This document shows positions 46,771 through 54,739 of a stretch of DNA of 64,000 nucleotides, in pieces. Position numbers and translations under genes: made by a program. The stretch is from Fodinicola acaciae. Lineage in GTDB: Bacteria > Actinomycetota > Actinomycetes > Mycobacteriales > HKI-0501. The notes beneath the pieces are model-generated. The model did not search any database, was not told where the DNA came from, and worked only from the letters and a program-made list of their open reading frames with translations. Position 1 is the stretch's first letter. Each line of letters begins with the position of its first letter. Location: positions 496,001 to 560,000 of the forward strand of contig NZ_WOTN01000002.1 in assembly GCF_010993745.1 (NCBI RefSeq). The letters run 5' to 3'.

Positions 46771-47423
46771 TGCGGCTGGTACTGGTCGGTCCCCCCGGCG
46801 CGGGCAAGGGGACACAAGCCGAATTCATCGCCGCTCATCTCTCGGTGCCGAAAATCAGCACCGGGGACATCTTCCGCGCCAACGTGGGCCAGAAGACGCC
46901 GCTCGGCGTCGAGGCGAAGAAATACATGGACGCCGGGCTGCTGGTGCCGGACGAGGTGACCATCAAGATGGTCCGCGACCGGCTGGACGAGCCGGACGCC
47001 GCCGACGGGTTCCTGCTCGACGGCTTCCCGCGGACGATCCCGCAGGCGGAAAACCTGGACGAGCTGCTGGACAAGGCCGCCACCCCGCTGGACGTCGTGC
47101 TGGAGCTGGTCGTCGACGACGACGAGGTCATCCGCCGGCTGAGCGGTCGCCGGCAGTGCCGCGGCTGCGGCCGGATCTGGCACGTCGAGTTCGACCCCAC
47201 CAAGGTCGAGGGTGTCTGCGACCGGTGCGGCGGCGAGCTCTACCAGCGTGACGACGACAAGCCGGAGACGGTCGCCGAGCGGTTGCGCGTGTATGCCGAG
47301 TCGACCGCGCCGCTGGTCGACTACTACGGCGCTCAGGGCAAGCTCGTCGGCATCGACGCGACCGGCCCGGTCGAGGACATCACGCAGCGCGCGATCGACG
47401 CGCTCGAGCCGTTCAACAAATGA
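46770..47423 (+). CDS. adk: Adenylate kinase, zinc-LID type
   Basis: 217 aa. Converts ATP plus AMP to 2 ADP. P-loop GPPGAGKGT is at 7-15 and the LID domain carries Cys130, Cys133, Cys150 and Cys153, the four-Cys zinc form. GTG at 46770 overlaps the secY stop. Overlaps map by ATGA, so secY-adk-map are coupled. Confidence 0.97.
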   Translation: MRLVLVGPPGAGKGTQAEFIAAHLSVPKISTGDIFRANVGQKTPLGVEAKKYMDAGLLVPDEVTIKMVRDRLDEPDAADGFLLDGFPRTIPQAENLDELLDKAATPLDVVLELVVDDDEVIRRLSGRRQCRGCGRIWHVEFDPTKVEGVCDRCGGELYQRDDDKPETVAERLRVYAESTAPLVDYYGAQGKLVGIDATGPVEDITQRAIDALEPFNK

Positions 47424-48235
47424 GGCCGTTCCGCCGGTCCACGATCCAGCTCAAGACGCCCGGTGAGCTCGACGCCATGCGCGCCGCCGGCCTGGTCGTA
47501 CAACGCGCCCTGGCGGCCGCGACGGCGGCCGTACGCGCCGGTGTGAGCACGGCCGAGCTGGACGCGATCGCGGAGGAGTCCATCAGGTCCGAAGGGGCCG
47601 TACCGTCGTTCAAGGGCTATCACGGCTTTCCGGCGTCGATCTGCGCGTCGGTGAACCAACAGGTCGTGCACGGCATCCCGAGGTCGACACAGGTCCTGGC
47701 CGACGGCGACCTGATCTCGATCGACTGCGGCGCGATCCTGGACGGCTGGCACGGCGACTCCGCGGTGACCCTGCCGGTCGGCGCGGTCAAGCAGGACTAC
47801 CTGCGGATGTCGTCGGTGTGCGAGAAGTCGATGTGGGCGGGGATCGCCGCCGCGGTGGTCGGCGGCCGGCTGACCGACATCAGCCACGCCGTGGAGACCG
47901 CCGTCGGTGAGTCGTACGGGATCGTGGCCGGCTACGGCGGCCACGGCATCGGCACCGAGATGCACATGGAGCCACACATCCTCAACTTCGGCAAACCAGG
48001 CAAGGGGCCGCGGTTGGTGGCCGGCATGGCGCTGGCGATCGAGCCGATGATCACCTACGGGGATCCCGAGGTCAGTGAGCTCTCCGACGGCTGGACCGTG
48101 GAGACCGACGACGGGTCCGTGTCGGCGCACTGGGAACACACGATCGCGCTCACCGACTCCGGTCCATGGGTCCTGACCGCCGCCGACGGTGGAGCGTCGG
48201 CGCTAGGTGCCGCGGTGAGCGAGAAGGCCCGCTGA
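47420..48235 (+). CDS. map: Methionine aminopeptidase, type I
   Basis: 271 aa. Removes N-terminal Met. The metal ligands are visible: VVHGIP His, Asp in [18 protein letters not shown] (two Asp), His in GYGGHGIG, Glu in AIEPM and Glu in WEHTIAL. It has no N-terminal SH3-zinc extension. The distal gene of the secY operon. Confidence 0.97.
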   Translation: MRPFRRSTIQLKTPGELDAMRAAGLVVQRALAAATAAVRAGVSTAELDAIAEESIRSEGAVPSFKGYHGFPASICASVNQQVVHGIPRSTQVLADGDLISIDCGAILDGWHGDSAVTLPVGAVKQDYLRMSSVCEKSMWAGIAAAVVGGRLTDISHAVETAVGESYGIVAGYGGHGIGTEMHMEPHILNFGKPGKGPRLVAGMALAIEPMITYGDPEVSELSDGWTVETDDGSVSAHWEHTIALTDSGPWVLTAADGGASALGAAVSEKAR

Positions 48236-48572
48236 GACCTACGCACTCGCTTGATGCGTACTGCGGTCGGGTGTGTGGGTTTCGGGTGTTGGGTCTTCTG
48301 GTTGTTGCGTTTGGGGTGGTTGCGCCTGTGCGGCGGGCGACCTCAAGGGGAGGGCGCGGGTTTGTTCGTGGTGGGGTGGGTGCCGCGGTGCGGTTGGGTT
48401 TGTGGGGTGGACAGCCGCGTGCTGGGAGCCCGTCATGTCGGCCGATTTCGACTGCCGGGCGCGGCTTGCGGTGGTCGTTTGTCCTAGTTTGATGCCCTGT
48501 TAAGCAAGTATTACCTCGGTGGGGCGCCTCAACTGAGTCGCCAGCCACAGGAGTCACATCCGTAACAGCCTC
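48236..48572. other. Gene-free stretch, strongly G/T-rich on the + strand
   Basis: From about 48265 to 48430 the + strand is dominated by G and T (for example GGGTTTGTGGGGTGG), unlike the coding DNA on both sides. Frames through it give low-complexity products with no start signals or family resemblance. I see no gene. The rest, to 48572, is unremarkable. Confidence 0.5.
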
Positions 48573-48622
48573 GATGCAAGTAAGGCCTCCTCGCGTGCGC
48601 TGGATGCACGTAAGGGGGCCTT
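48573..48622. repeat. Nested hairpin with two ATGCANGTAAGG repeats
   Basis: AAGGCCTCC (48582-48590) pairs with GGGGGCCTT (48614-48622) around an inner GTGC-GCTGGAT-GCAC hairpin (48595-48609). The direct repeats ATGCAAGTAAGG and ATGCACGTAAGG flank the inner part. It looks like a small REP-type intergenic palindrome. No T-tract follows. Confidence 0.45.
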
Positions 48623-48800
48623 GCCACCCTCGCCCAAACCGGCAAGACGGGCATTTAGCGTTACATCAACGTGTTTGGTCACGGCGAGGTGTGCTCTGAC
48701 CTGACCCAGGTGCGCGCCGGCCGGAGGGCATCGATGCCTAGTTTTTCGGACAGTAGCTGAGGGCTCAACGCACGCATGGTGGCCATGCGAACATGAGGCC

Positions 48801-49010
48801 ATGCCCACGTACGCGTACCGGTGTCGGGAGTGCGACACCCAGTTCGAGCAACAGCGGCCGATGAGCGAGTCGTCGGCGCCGGCCACATGCCCCACCGGTC
48901 ACGACGACACGGTGAAACTGCTCACGACGGTCGCGCTCACCGGGCGGGCCGGCGGGGGTGCGCCGGCCGGTGGCGGTTGTTGTGGTGGCGCCTGCGGTTG
49001 CGGCGGATGA
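48801..49010 (+). CDS. FmdB-type zinc-ribbon protein
   Basis: 69 aa. MPTYAYRCRECDTQFEQQRP is the FmdB/CxxC regulatory-protein signature, with Cys8 and Cys11, a second potential metal site at CPTGH, and a Gly/Cys-rich tail. Function of the family is unclear. A 7-bp palindrome (CGCATGG-TGG-CCATGCG, 48773-48789) lies just upstream. Its stop overlaps the start of the broken NUDIX gene (ATGA). Confidence 0.85.
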   Translation: MPTYAYRCRECDTQFEQQRPMSESSAPATCPTGHDDTVKLLTTVALTGRAGGGAPAGGGCCGGACGCGG

Positions 49011-49423
49011 GCGAGGCGATCGACTCGCTGGCCTGGATCCACGTACGCGACCGGCGGCTGCTGTCGGTGCGTACGCGCGGCAAGGACAAGTTCTATCCGC
49101 CCGGCGGCAAGCGCGAGCCCGGTGAGAGCGATGTCGCGCCGCGGCCGGGACGTGAGAGCCTGTCGGTAATCGGCGGCACGCGATAGCCGAGCCCAAACAC
49201 CGCCTGCCGGCACCGGACGAAACCCCACCATAGCGCTGCTATTTGGGGCTCCGTCCGGCACCGGCAGAGCGACGTTTGGATCTCGACTCTCGCGCACCAC
49301 CGTTTACCAACAGGCTCTGAGATCGCCGAGCTGGACTGGCTGGCGGCCGGCGACGCGGACCGGTGTCCACCAGCCGGGCGGCGTACACTTGACGTGTCGC
49401 ATTCGGCCGGCAGCGTCGACTGA
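49007..49423 (+). pseudogene. NUDIX hydrolase, internally deleted and split by a MITE
   Basis: The N-terminal part reads SLAWIHVRDRRLLSVRTRGK and reaches the start of the Nudix box (GGKREPGES, GGKREPGESD), then breaks. After the MITE, the same frame encodes EIAELDWLAAGDADRCPPAG to a TGA at 49421-49423, which resembles the usual C-terminus of such proteins. Removing the 162-bp insertion and one TGA duplication restores one frame, but about 60 residues including the REUXEE part of the box are missing. It is inactive. Confidence 0.8.
49156..49317. mobile_element. MITE 1 (162 bp, TGA target duplication)
   Basis: Terminal inverted repeats GAGCCTGTCGGTAA and, at the other end in reverse complement, GAGCCTGTTGGTAA. 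It is flanked by direct TGA repeats (49153-49155, 49318-49320). The interior folds into a long imperfect hairpin (about 49202-49265). GCGATAGCCGAGCC (49180-49193) and a 22-nt block at 49270-49291 are shared with MITE 3. It has no ORF, and the ends resemble IS5-family termini. Confidence 0.85.
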
Positions 49424-49444
49424 CCGGCGTGCGCCGGGGGCGAT

Positions 49445-49474
49445 TGGAAGACATCGCGCCGTGCGGCGTACACT
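49445..49474 (+). promoter_or_regulatory. Probable infA promoter
   Basis: TTGGAA (49445-49450), an 18-bp spacer and TACACT (49469-49474) lie about 108 bp before infA. The 13-mer GCGGCGTACACTT containing the -10 also occurs at 49378-49390, inside the NUDIX remnant, but without a -35. Confidence 0.6.
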
Positions 49475-49581
49475 TCTTGGTTGGCGCTCGACGTCCGCTT
49501 ACGTGGCCTGTGGCGCTCCAGCGAGACCCAGCCTAACGGCATGTCTCGAACAGGTTCTGGTACGACACGATTGCGGAGGAC

Positions 49582-49803
49582 ATGCCGAAGAAGGACGGCG
49601 CCATCGAGATCGAGGGTCGGGTGGTCGAGCCGCTGCCGAACGCGATGTTTCGCGTCGAGCTGCAGAACGGTCACAAGGTCCTCGCCCACATCAGCGGCAA
49701 GATGCGGCAGAACTACATCCGTATCCTGCCCGAGGACCGGGTTGTCGTGGAGCTCTCTCCGTACGACCTGACGCGTGGCCGCATCGTCTACCGCTACAAG
49801 TAG
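49582..49803 (+). CDS. infA: Translation initiation factor IF-1
   Basis: 73 aa S1-fold protein of canonical length: [20 protein letters not shown] and [15 protein letters not shown] at 49582 follows GCGGAGGAC. It heads the infA-rpmJ-rpsM-rpsK-rpoA-rplQ block. Confidence 0.98.
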   Translation: MPKKDGAIEIEGRVVEPLPNAMFRVELQNGHKVLAHISGKMRQNYIRILPEDRVVVELSPYDLTRGRIVYRYK

Positions 49804-49870
49804 TTCCCTTTCCACTTCAGGTTCCCGCTGGTCACACGGCTGGTGCGGACGTACGAGGAGAAGCGCAGCC

Positions 49871-49984
49871 GTGAAGGTTCAGCCGAGCGTGAAGAAGATC
49901 TGCGACAAGTGCAAGGTGATCCGCCGGCACGGTCGCGTGATGGTGATCTGCAGCAACCTGCGCCACAAGCAGCGCCAGGGCTGA
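49871..49984 (+). CDS. rpmJ: 50S ribosomal protein L36, zinc type
   Basis: 37 aa: [20 protein letters not shown] then [17 protein letters not shown]. The zinc ligands Cys11, Cys14, Cys27 and His32 are present. GTG start at 49871 with GAGGAG upstream. Confidence 0.97.
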   Translation: MKVQPSVKKICDKCKVIRRHGRVMVICSNLRHKQRQG

Positions 49985-50117
49985 TCCGCCACACAACCAC
50001 ACAACGCGTCGCACCTGGCAGCGTCAGGACACCTTCGGTCGGAGGCCGGAGCCCCGCGGACATCCCCGGGGAGCGCGACGTGCCACACCTCCGCGCACTG
50101 AAGGAGTACGTCCAGAC

Positions 50118-50498
50118 ATGGCACGTATCGTCGGCGTCGACCTCCCCCGCGAGAAGCGGGTCGAGATCGCACTGACCTACATCTACGGCGTGGGTCGCAC
50201 CCGCTCGCTGGAGACCATCAAGGCCACCGGCATCAACGCGGACACGCGCGTACGTGACCTCTCCGACGAGGAGCTGGTCCGGCTGCGCGATCACATCGAG
50301 GCCAACTACAAGGTCGAGGGTGACCTCAAGCGCGAGGTCAACGCCGACATCCGGCGCAAGATCGAGATCGGTTGCTACCAGGGCATCCGGCACCGCCGCG
50401 GGCTGCCGGTCCGGGGTCAGCGCACGCACACCAACGCGCGCACCCGCAAGGGACCGAAGAAGACCGTGGCCGGCAAGAAGAAGGCCGGCAAGAAGTAA
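50118..50498 (+). CDS. rpsM: 30S ribosomal protein S13
   Basis: 126 aa. It has [20 protein letters not shown] and the C-terminal [18 protein letters not shown] with a basic tail. S13 forms the intersubunit bridge and contacts P-site tRNA. 133 bp follow rpmJ. Confidence 0.98.
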   Translation: MARIVGVDLPREKRVEIALTYIYGVGRTRSLETIKATGINADTRVRDLSDEELVRLRDHIEANYKVEGDLKREVNADIRRKIEIGCYQGIRHRRGLPVRGQRTHTNARTRKGPKKTVAGKKKAGKK

Positions 50499-50536
50499 GT
50501 CCCCGCAGACCGATCTGACCTTGGAGTTCTAGACAG

Positions 50537-50938
50537 ATGCCCCCGAAGTCCCGCACCGGCGCCAAGAAGGTCCGGCGTAAGGAAAAGAAGAACGTCGCGC
50601 ACGGCCACGCGCACATCCGCAGCACGTTCAACAACACGATCGTCTCCATCACCGACCCGACCGGCGCGGTCATCAGCTGGGCCTCGGCCGGCCACGTCGG
50701 TTTCAAGGGCTCGCGCAAGTCGACGCCGTTCGCCGCGCAGCTGGCCGCCGAGTCGGCCGCCCGCAAGGCGCAGGAGCACGGCATGCGCAAGGTCGACGTG
50801 TTCGTGAAGGGTCCCGGCTCCGGACGGGAGACCGCGATCCGCTCGCTGCAGGCCACCGGCCTGGAGGTGGGCACGATCCAGGACGTGACGCCGATGCCGC
50901 ACAACGGCTGCCGGCCGCCCAAGCGTCGCCGGGTCTGA
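50537..50938 (+). CDS. rpsK: 30S ribosomal protein S11
   Basis: 133 aa. It has [34 protein letters not shown] and the C-terminal [17 protein letters not shown]. rpsD does not follow; a 97-bp gap leads to rpoA. Confidence 0.98.
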   Translation: MPPKSRTGAKKVRRKEKKNVAHGHAHIRSTFNNTIVSITDPTGAVISWASAGHVGFKGSRKSTPFAAQLAAESAARKAQEHGMRKVDVFVKGPGSGRETAIRSLQATGLEVGTIQDVTPMPHNGCRPPKRRRV

Positions 50939-51035
50939 CCGTACGCGCACAAACCGGGTCGGCCGGACCGATGGCCGATCCGGAGCACGTCAAGGCGTCA
51001 TATAGCGGTCGCCTTGGACTGTAGGAGGAAACACC

Positions 51036-52061
51036 GTGCTGATCACTCAGCGCCCCACCCTGACCGAGGAGTCGGTCGACGAGTTCCGCTCCCGGTTCAT
51101 CATCGAGCCGCTGGAGCCGGGCTTCGGCTACACCCTGGGCAACTCGCTGCGGCGTACGCTGCTGTCGTCCATCCCGGGTGCGTCGGTCACCAGCATCAAG
51201 ATCGACGGCGTGCTGCACGAGTTCACCACCGTGCCGGGCGTCAAGGAGGACGTGACCGAGCTGATCCTCAACCTCAAGGGGCTCGTGGTGAGCTCCGAGG
51301 TGGACGAGCCGGTCACCATGTACCTGCGCAAGCAGGGCCCCGGTGACGTCACCGCCGCCGACATCGCGCCGCCGGCCGGTGTCACCGTTCACAACCCCGA
51401 GCTGCACATCGCGAGCATCAACGCGAAGGGCCGGCTGGAGATCGAGCTGACCGTCGAGCGGGGCCGCGGCTACGTCTCGGCCGTGCAGAACAAGCAGCCG
51501 GGCCAGGAGATCGGCCGGATCCCGATCGACTCGATCTACTCGCCGGTGCTGAAGGTCACGTACAAGGTCGAGGCGACCCGTGTCGAGCAGCGGACCGACT
51601 TCGACAAGCTGATCGTGGACGTGGAGACCAAGAAGTCGATCACGCCGCGGACCGCGCTGGCCTCCGCCGGCTCCACCCTGGTCGAGCTGTTCGGCCTGGC
51701 CCGCGAGCTGGACGAGACCGCGGAAGGCATCGACATCGGCCCGTCGCCGACGGACGCGGCGCTGGCCGCCGACCTGGCGCTGCCGATCGAGGAGCTGGAC
51801 CTGACGGTCCGCTCGTACAACTGCCTCAAGCGCGAAGGCATCCACACCGTCGGCGAGCTGGTCACGCGCAGCGAGGCCGACCTGCTGGACATCCGCAACT
51901 TCGGCGCCAAGTCGATCGACGAGGTCAAGGTCAAGCTGTCCGGCCTGGGCCTGGCGCTGAAGGACTCCCCTCCCGGGTTCGACCCGGCCAACGTCGTCGA
52001 CACGTTCTCGGATGCCGGGTACGACGACGGCGTCGATTACGCCGAAACCGAGCAGCTGTAA
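51036..52061 (+). CDS. rpoA: DNA-directed RNA polymerase subunit alpha
   Basis: 341 aa. The N-terminal dimerisation domain has [20 protein letters not shown] and the C-terminal domain (about 250-315) binds UP elements and activators: [19 protein letters not shown]. An acidic tail follows. GTG start with AGGAGG upstream. Confidence 0.99.
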   Translation: MLITQRPTLTEESVDEFRSRFIIEPLEPGFGYTLGNSLRRTLLSSIPGASVTSIKIDGVLHEFTTVPGVKEDVTELILNLKGLVVSSEVDEPVTMYLRKQGPGDVTAADIAPPAGVTVHNPELHIASINAKGRLEIELTVERGRGYVSAVQNKQPGQEIGRIPIDSIYSPVLKVTYKVEATRVEQRTDFDKLIVDVETKKSITPRTALASAGSTLVELFGLARELDETAEGIDIGPSPTDAALAADLALPIEELDLTVRSYNCLKREGIHTVGELVTRSEADLLDIRNFGAKSIDEVKVKLSGLGLALKDSPPGFDPANVVDTFSDAGYDDGVDYAETEQL

Positions 52062-52111
52062 GGCTGTAGCTGCCCGGGTCACAAACCCGGGGATCTCACG
52101 AGGAGCACGAC

Positions 52112-52864
52112 ATGCCCACCCCCACCAAGGGACCCCGCCTCGGCGGTGGCCCGGCGCACGAGCGGCTGATGCTGGCCAACCTGGCCACCTCGCTGTTCGA
52201 GCACGGCCGGATCACCACCACCGTGGCCAAGGCCAAGCGGTTGCGTCCGCTGGCGGAACGGCTGATCACCTTCGCCAAGCGCGGCGACCTGCACGCTCGG
52301 CGCCAGGTGCTGACGGTGGTGCGCGACCGCGACGTGGTGCACACGCTGTTCGCCGAGATCGGGCCGCGGTTCGCGCAGCGGCCCGGCGGCTACACCCGGA
52401 TCGTCAAGGTCGGCAACCGCAAGGGTGACAACGCGCCGATGGCGATCATCGAGCTGGTCGAGGGCCTGACCGTGGCGCAGGAGGCGGTCGGCGAGGCCGA
52501 GCGCGCCCGCGGCACCCGGTTCGCGCGGCGCAAGTCCGACGCCGTCGAGGCGCTGGCCGGCGACACGGAGGCCGAGGAGACGACCGAGACGGCCGAGGCC
52601 GAGGTCGCGGAGAAGCCGGCCGCGTCCGACGCCGAGGTGGTCGAGGACCCGACCGCGGCCGGTCCGTACGGCGAGGGCTCGGCCGAGCCGCTCGAGGACG
52701 GCTCCGCGCCGGAGGGCTTCCCGGTCAAGGGCAACAAGGACTCGATGAAATACCACACCGAGGACAGCCCGTACTACGACCGTACGGTCGCCGAGGTCTA
52801 CTTCGCGTCCGCCGAGGCGGCCGAGGCGGCCGGCTTCGAAGCCACCGCGGCGGAGAAGGACTGA
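52112..52864 (+). CDS. rplQ: 50S ribosomal protein L17 fused to a sunset-like domain
   Basis: 250 aa versus about 115-140 for L17. The L17 core (1-120) has [20 protein letters not shown]. An acidic Ala/Glu linker (about 140-200) leads to a C-terminal domain (about 203-242) with [20 protein letters not shown] and [17 protein letters not shown]. This matches the short domain I know as the sunset domain, found in other actinobacterial proteins. What it does on the ribosome is unknown. The final gene of the rpoA block, followed by a terminator. Confidence 0.9.
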   Translation: MPTPTKGPRLGGGPAHERLMLANLATSLFEHGRITTTVAKAKRLRPLAERLITFAKRGDLHARRQVLTVVRDRDVVHTLFAEIGPRFAQRPGGYTRIVKVGNRKGDNAPMAIIELVEGLTVAQEAVGEAERARGTRFARRKSDAVEALAGDTEAEETTETAEAEVAEKPAASDAEVVEDPTAAGPYGEGSAEPLEDGSAPEGFPVKGNKDSMKYHTEDSPYYDRTVAEVYFASAEAAEAAGFEATAAEKD

Positions 52865-52878
52865 GCCAGATCACCCGA

Positions 52879-52924
52879 GACGAGCCCGCTCTTCCCGATG
52901 GGGAGAGCGGGCTCGTCCGTTTGC
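52879..52924 (+). terminator. Strong hairpin between rplQ and truA
   Basis: An 18-bp stem (GACGAGCCCGCTCTTCCC, 52879-52896, with 52900-52917, one G-U) has a 3-nt loop and is followed by CGTTTGCG. The T-tract is weak. It abuts the truA start, so it probably reduces truA expression from the upstream promoter. Confidence 0.75.
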
Positions 52925-53706
52925 GTCTGGACGTGTCGTACGACGGCGCCGGCTTTTCCGGCTGGGCCGTGCAGCCGGGCCGTCGTACGGTCGCCGGCTG
53001 CGTGCTGGAGGCGCTGTCGCTGCTGCTGCCCGGACACGGCCGGCTGGTGGTCGCCGGCCGTACGGACGCCGGCGTGCACGCCATCGGTCAGGTGGCGCAC
53101 GTCGACGTGCCGGCGCAGACCTACCAGGAGCGCGCGGAGAAGCTGCTGCGCGGCTTCGCCGGGGTGTTGCCGCCGGATGTACGTGTGCGGGCCGTACGAG
53201 CCGTCTCTGCCGACTTTGACGCACGGTTCTCGGCGCTGCGCCGGCACTATCGCTATCGGGTCACCGACGCGCCGTGGGGACCCGAGCCACTGCGCCGCCA
53301 CGACACGATCGGCTGGCCGCGGCCGTTGGACGTGCCGGCGATGGCGGCGGCCGCGGACCGGCTGCTCGGACTGCACGACTTCGCGGCGTACTGCCGCCGG
53401 CGCGAAGGCGCCACGACGATCCGTGAGCTGCAGCGGCTGGAGGTCGTACGCGCCGAAGTCGTCGAGATCTCGGTGTCGGCCGACGCCTTCTGCCACTCGA
53501 TGGTCCGCAGCCTCACCGGTGCCCTGCTGGCCGTCGGTGACGGACGCTGTGCGCCGTCGTGGCCGGCCGAGCTGCTGAGCCGCCGCGAGCGGGCCAGCGA
53601 GGTCGTGGTGGCGCCCGCCGGTGGGCTCACGTTGGTCGCGGTCGACTATCCGGAGGACACCGAACTGGCCGCACAAGCGGTCCGTACGCGCCGCATGCGG
53701 TCCTAG
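52921..53706 (+). CDS. truA: tRNA pseudouridine(38-40) synthase TruA
   Basis: 261 aa with TTG start at 52921. Pseudouridylates the anticodon arm. Catalytic Asp49 is in VVAGRTDAGVHA; the family motifs VSYDGAGFSGWAVQ and DAFCHSMVRSLTGALL are present. The start is uncertain: the frame is open upstream but lacks ATG or GTG, and GTG 52933 is an alternative. The TAG stop is formed from a TA target and the first G of MITE 2. Confidence 0.93.
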   Translation: MRLDVSYDGAGFSGWAVQPGRRTVAGCVLEALSLLLPGHGRLVVAGRTDAGVHAIGQVAHVDVPAQTYQERAEKLLRGFAGVLPPDVRVRAVRAVSADFDARFSALRRHYRYRVTDAPWGPEPLRRHDTIGWPRPLDVPAMAAAADRLLGLHDFAAYCRRREGATTIRELQRLEVVRAEVVEISVSADAFCHSMVRSLTGALLAVGDGRCAPSWPAELLSRRERASEVVVAPAGGLTLVAVDYPEDTELAAQAVRTRRMRS

Positions 53707-53765
53707 GGTCTGCTTCGAAGTCCCACGCGGCGACTCTCATCCACGTGGGACTTCGAAACAGACCC
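53706..53765. mobile_element. MITE 2 (60 bp, in the truA stop codon)
   Basis: 22-bp terminal inverted repeats with one mismatch begin GGGTCTG and contain TTCGAAGTCCCACG. Only 16 bp lie between them. It is flanked by TA duplications (53704-53705, 53766-53767) within a CTAG. The right half (from CGACTCTCATCC) matches MITE 3, so it is an internal-deletion derivative. Confidence 0.85.
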
Positions 53766-53777
53766 TAGGCTGTCCTG

Positions 53778-54674
53778 GTGAGTTCCCCGGGGGACGGACC
53801 GGTCGACTGGTCGAAGCAGTGGCAGCTGCCACCGGACCAGTCGCGTCCGCGCCAGCCCGGCGAGGACTGGCTGCGGCCGGCCGGCTCGGCCTGGCAGCCA
53901 CCGCCGGCCTGGCCGCCTCCTCAGCCTCCGCAGCAACCCGCGAAGCCGCCGCCTCCTCCGCGGCGGCCGAAGCGCGGTCGCCAGCCGCGTCCAGGCCTGA
54001 CCCGCGTGTTGGTCGCGGGCGGCGTGGCGGTCGTACTCGCTGGCGGGGTCACCGGCGCGATCGTGCTGGCGCAGTCAAATCTGCTGCCGGTGTCAACGCC
54101 GCCTTCGACCGCCTCGCCGAAACCGGCCGCGACGAAGGCGCAGCCGGTCGACATCACCAGCCGGCTGCGCGACCCGCGGCCGTTCACCGCCACCGAGCTG
54201 TTTCCACGTCCGTCCGAGACGGTGTCCGGCCGCGGCTACCGGCTGCTCGGAAGCGAGGCGCTGGCCGACTGTACGACCGCGGCCAACGGAGCGGCGATGA
54301 ACGCGCTGGCGCAGCGCGGCTGCAACCAGGTCGTACGCGGCACCTGGCAGGACGCCGGCGGCCGGTACGTCGTGACGGTCGGCCTGGCCAACCTGCCCAC
54401 GACCGGCGACGCGCAGCAGGTGATCGCCGTGTTGCGCGACCCGAACAAGGGGGCCTTCCTGCCGTACGCGGTCGCCGGCACGCCGGCCGCGACCTTCGAC
54501 GGACGTACGCCGACGCTGGTCGGCTGGCAGGCGCAGGGCCACTACCTGGTGTTCTCGGTGGCCGCGCCGGCCGGACCGCCGGCGAGCCTGGCCGACCCTG
54601 GGTTGAAGCAGGCCACCGCCGACCTGCGGGACGTGGTCGGCAACGCGCTCCTGAAGCGCGCCGTCGGTGGCTAG
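53778..54674 (+). CDS. Membrane-anchored protein with Pro-rich N-terminus, paralogue A
   Basis: 298 aa. A Pro/Arg/Gln-rich cytoplasmic segment (about 1-72) is followed by one membrane helix (about 75-98) and an external domain (about 120-298). The domain shows DITSRLRDPRPF, two Cys (DCTTAANG and RGCNQVVRGTW) and VVTVGLANLP. It is homologous to the ectodomain of the convergent 54740 gene. The domain is not recognised. GTG start 53778. Confidence 0.75.
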   Translation: MSSPGDGPVDWSKQWQLPPDQSRPRQPGEDWLRPAGSAWQPPPAWPPPQPPQQPAKPPPPPRRPKRGRQPRPGLTRVLVAGGVAVVLAGGVTGAIVLAQSNLLPVSTPPSTASPKPAATKAQPVDITSRLRDPRPFTATELFPRPSETVSGRGYRLLGSEALADCTTAANGAAMNALAQRGCNQVVRGTWQDAGGRYVVTVGLANLPTTGDAQQVIAVLRDPNKGAFLPYAVAGTPAATFDGRTPTLVGWQAQGHYLVFSVAAPAGPPASLADPGLKQATADLRDVVGNALLKRAVGG

Positions 54675-54686
54675 CCCGGCAAGAAA

Positions 54687-54739
54687 CGGCACGCCCCTTT
54701 CCGTGCATCCAGTGCACGGGAAGGGGCGTGCCGAAAAAA
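54687..54739. terminator. Hairpin between convergent paralogues, same arm as the rplA terminator
   Basis: A 21-bp stem (54687-54707 with 54713-54733, one G-U) has a TCCAG loop. It is followed by AAAAAA on the + strand and, read on the minus strand, by GTTTCTT. It therefore best serves as terminator for the minus-strand gene. Seventeen bases of the arm are identical to the rplA terminator. Confidence 0.75.

Noticed and set aside
48166-48503. Overlapping short open frames after map
   Set aside because: Products are low complexity and reflect the G/T-rich composition; no start signals.
49389-49874. Open frame of 161 codons covering infA
   Set aside because: It is out of frame with infA, whose product is unmistakable, and begins inside the NUDIX remnant.
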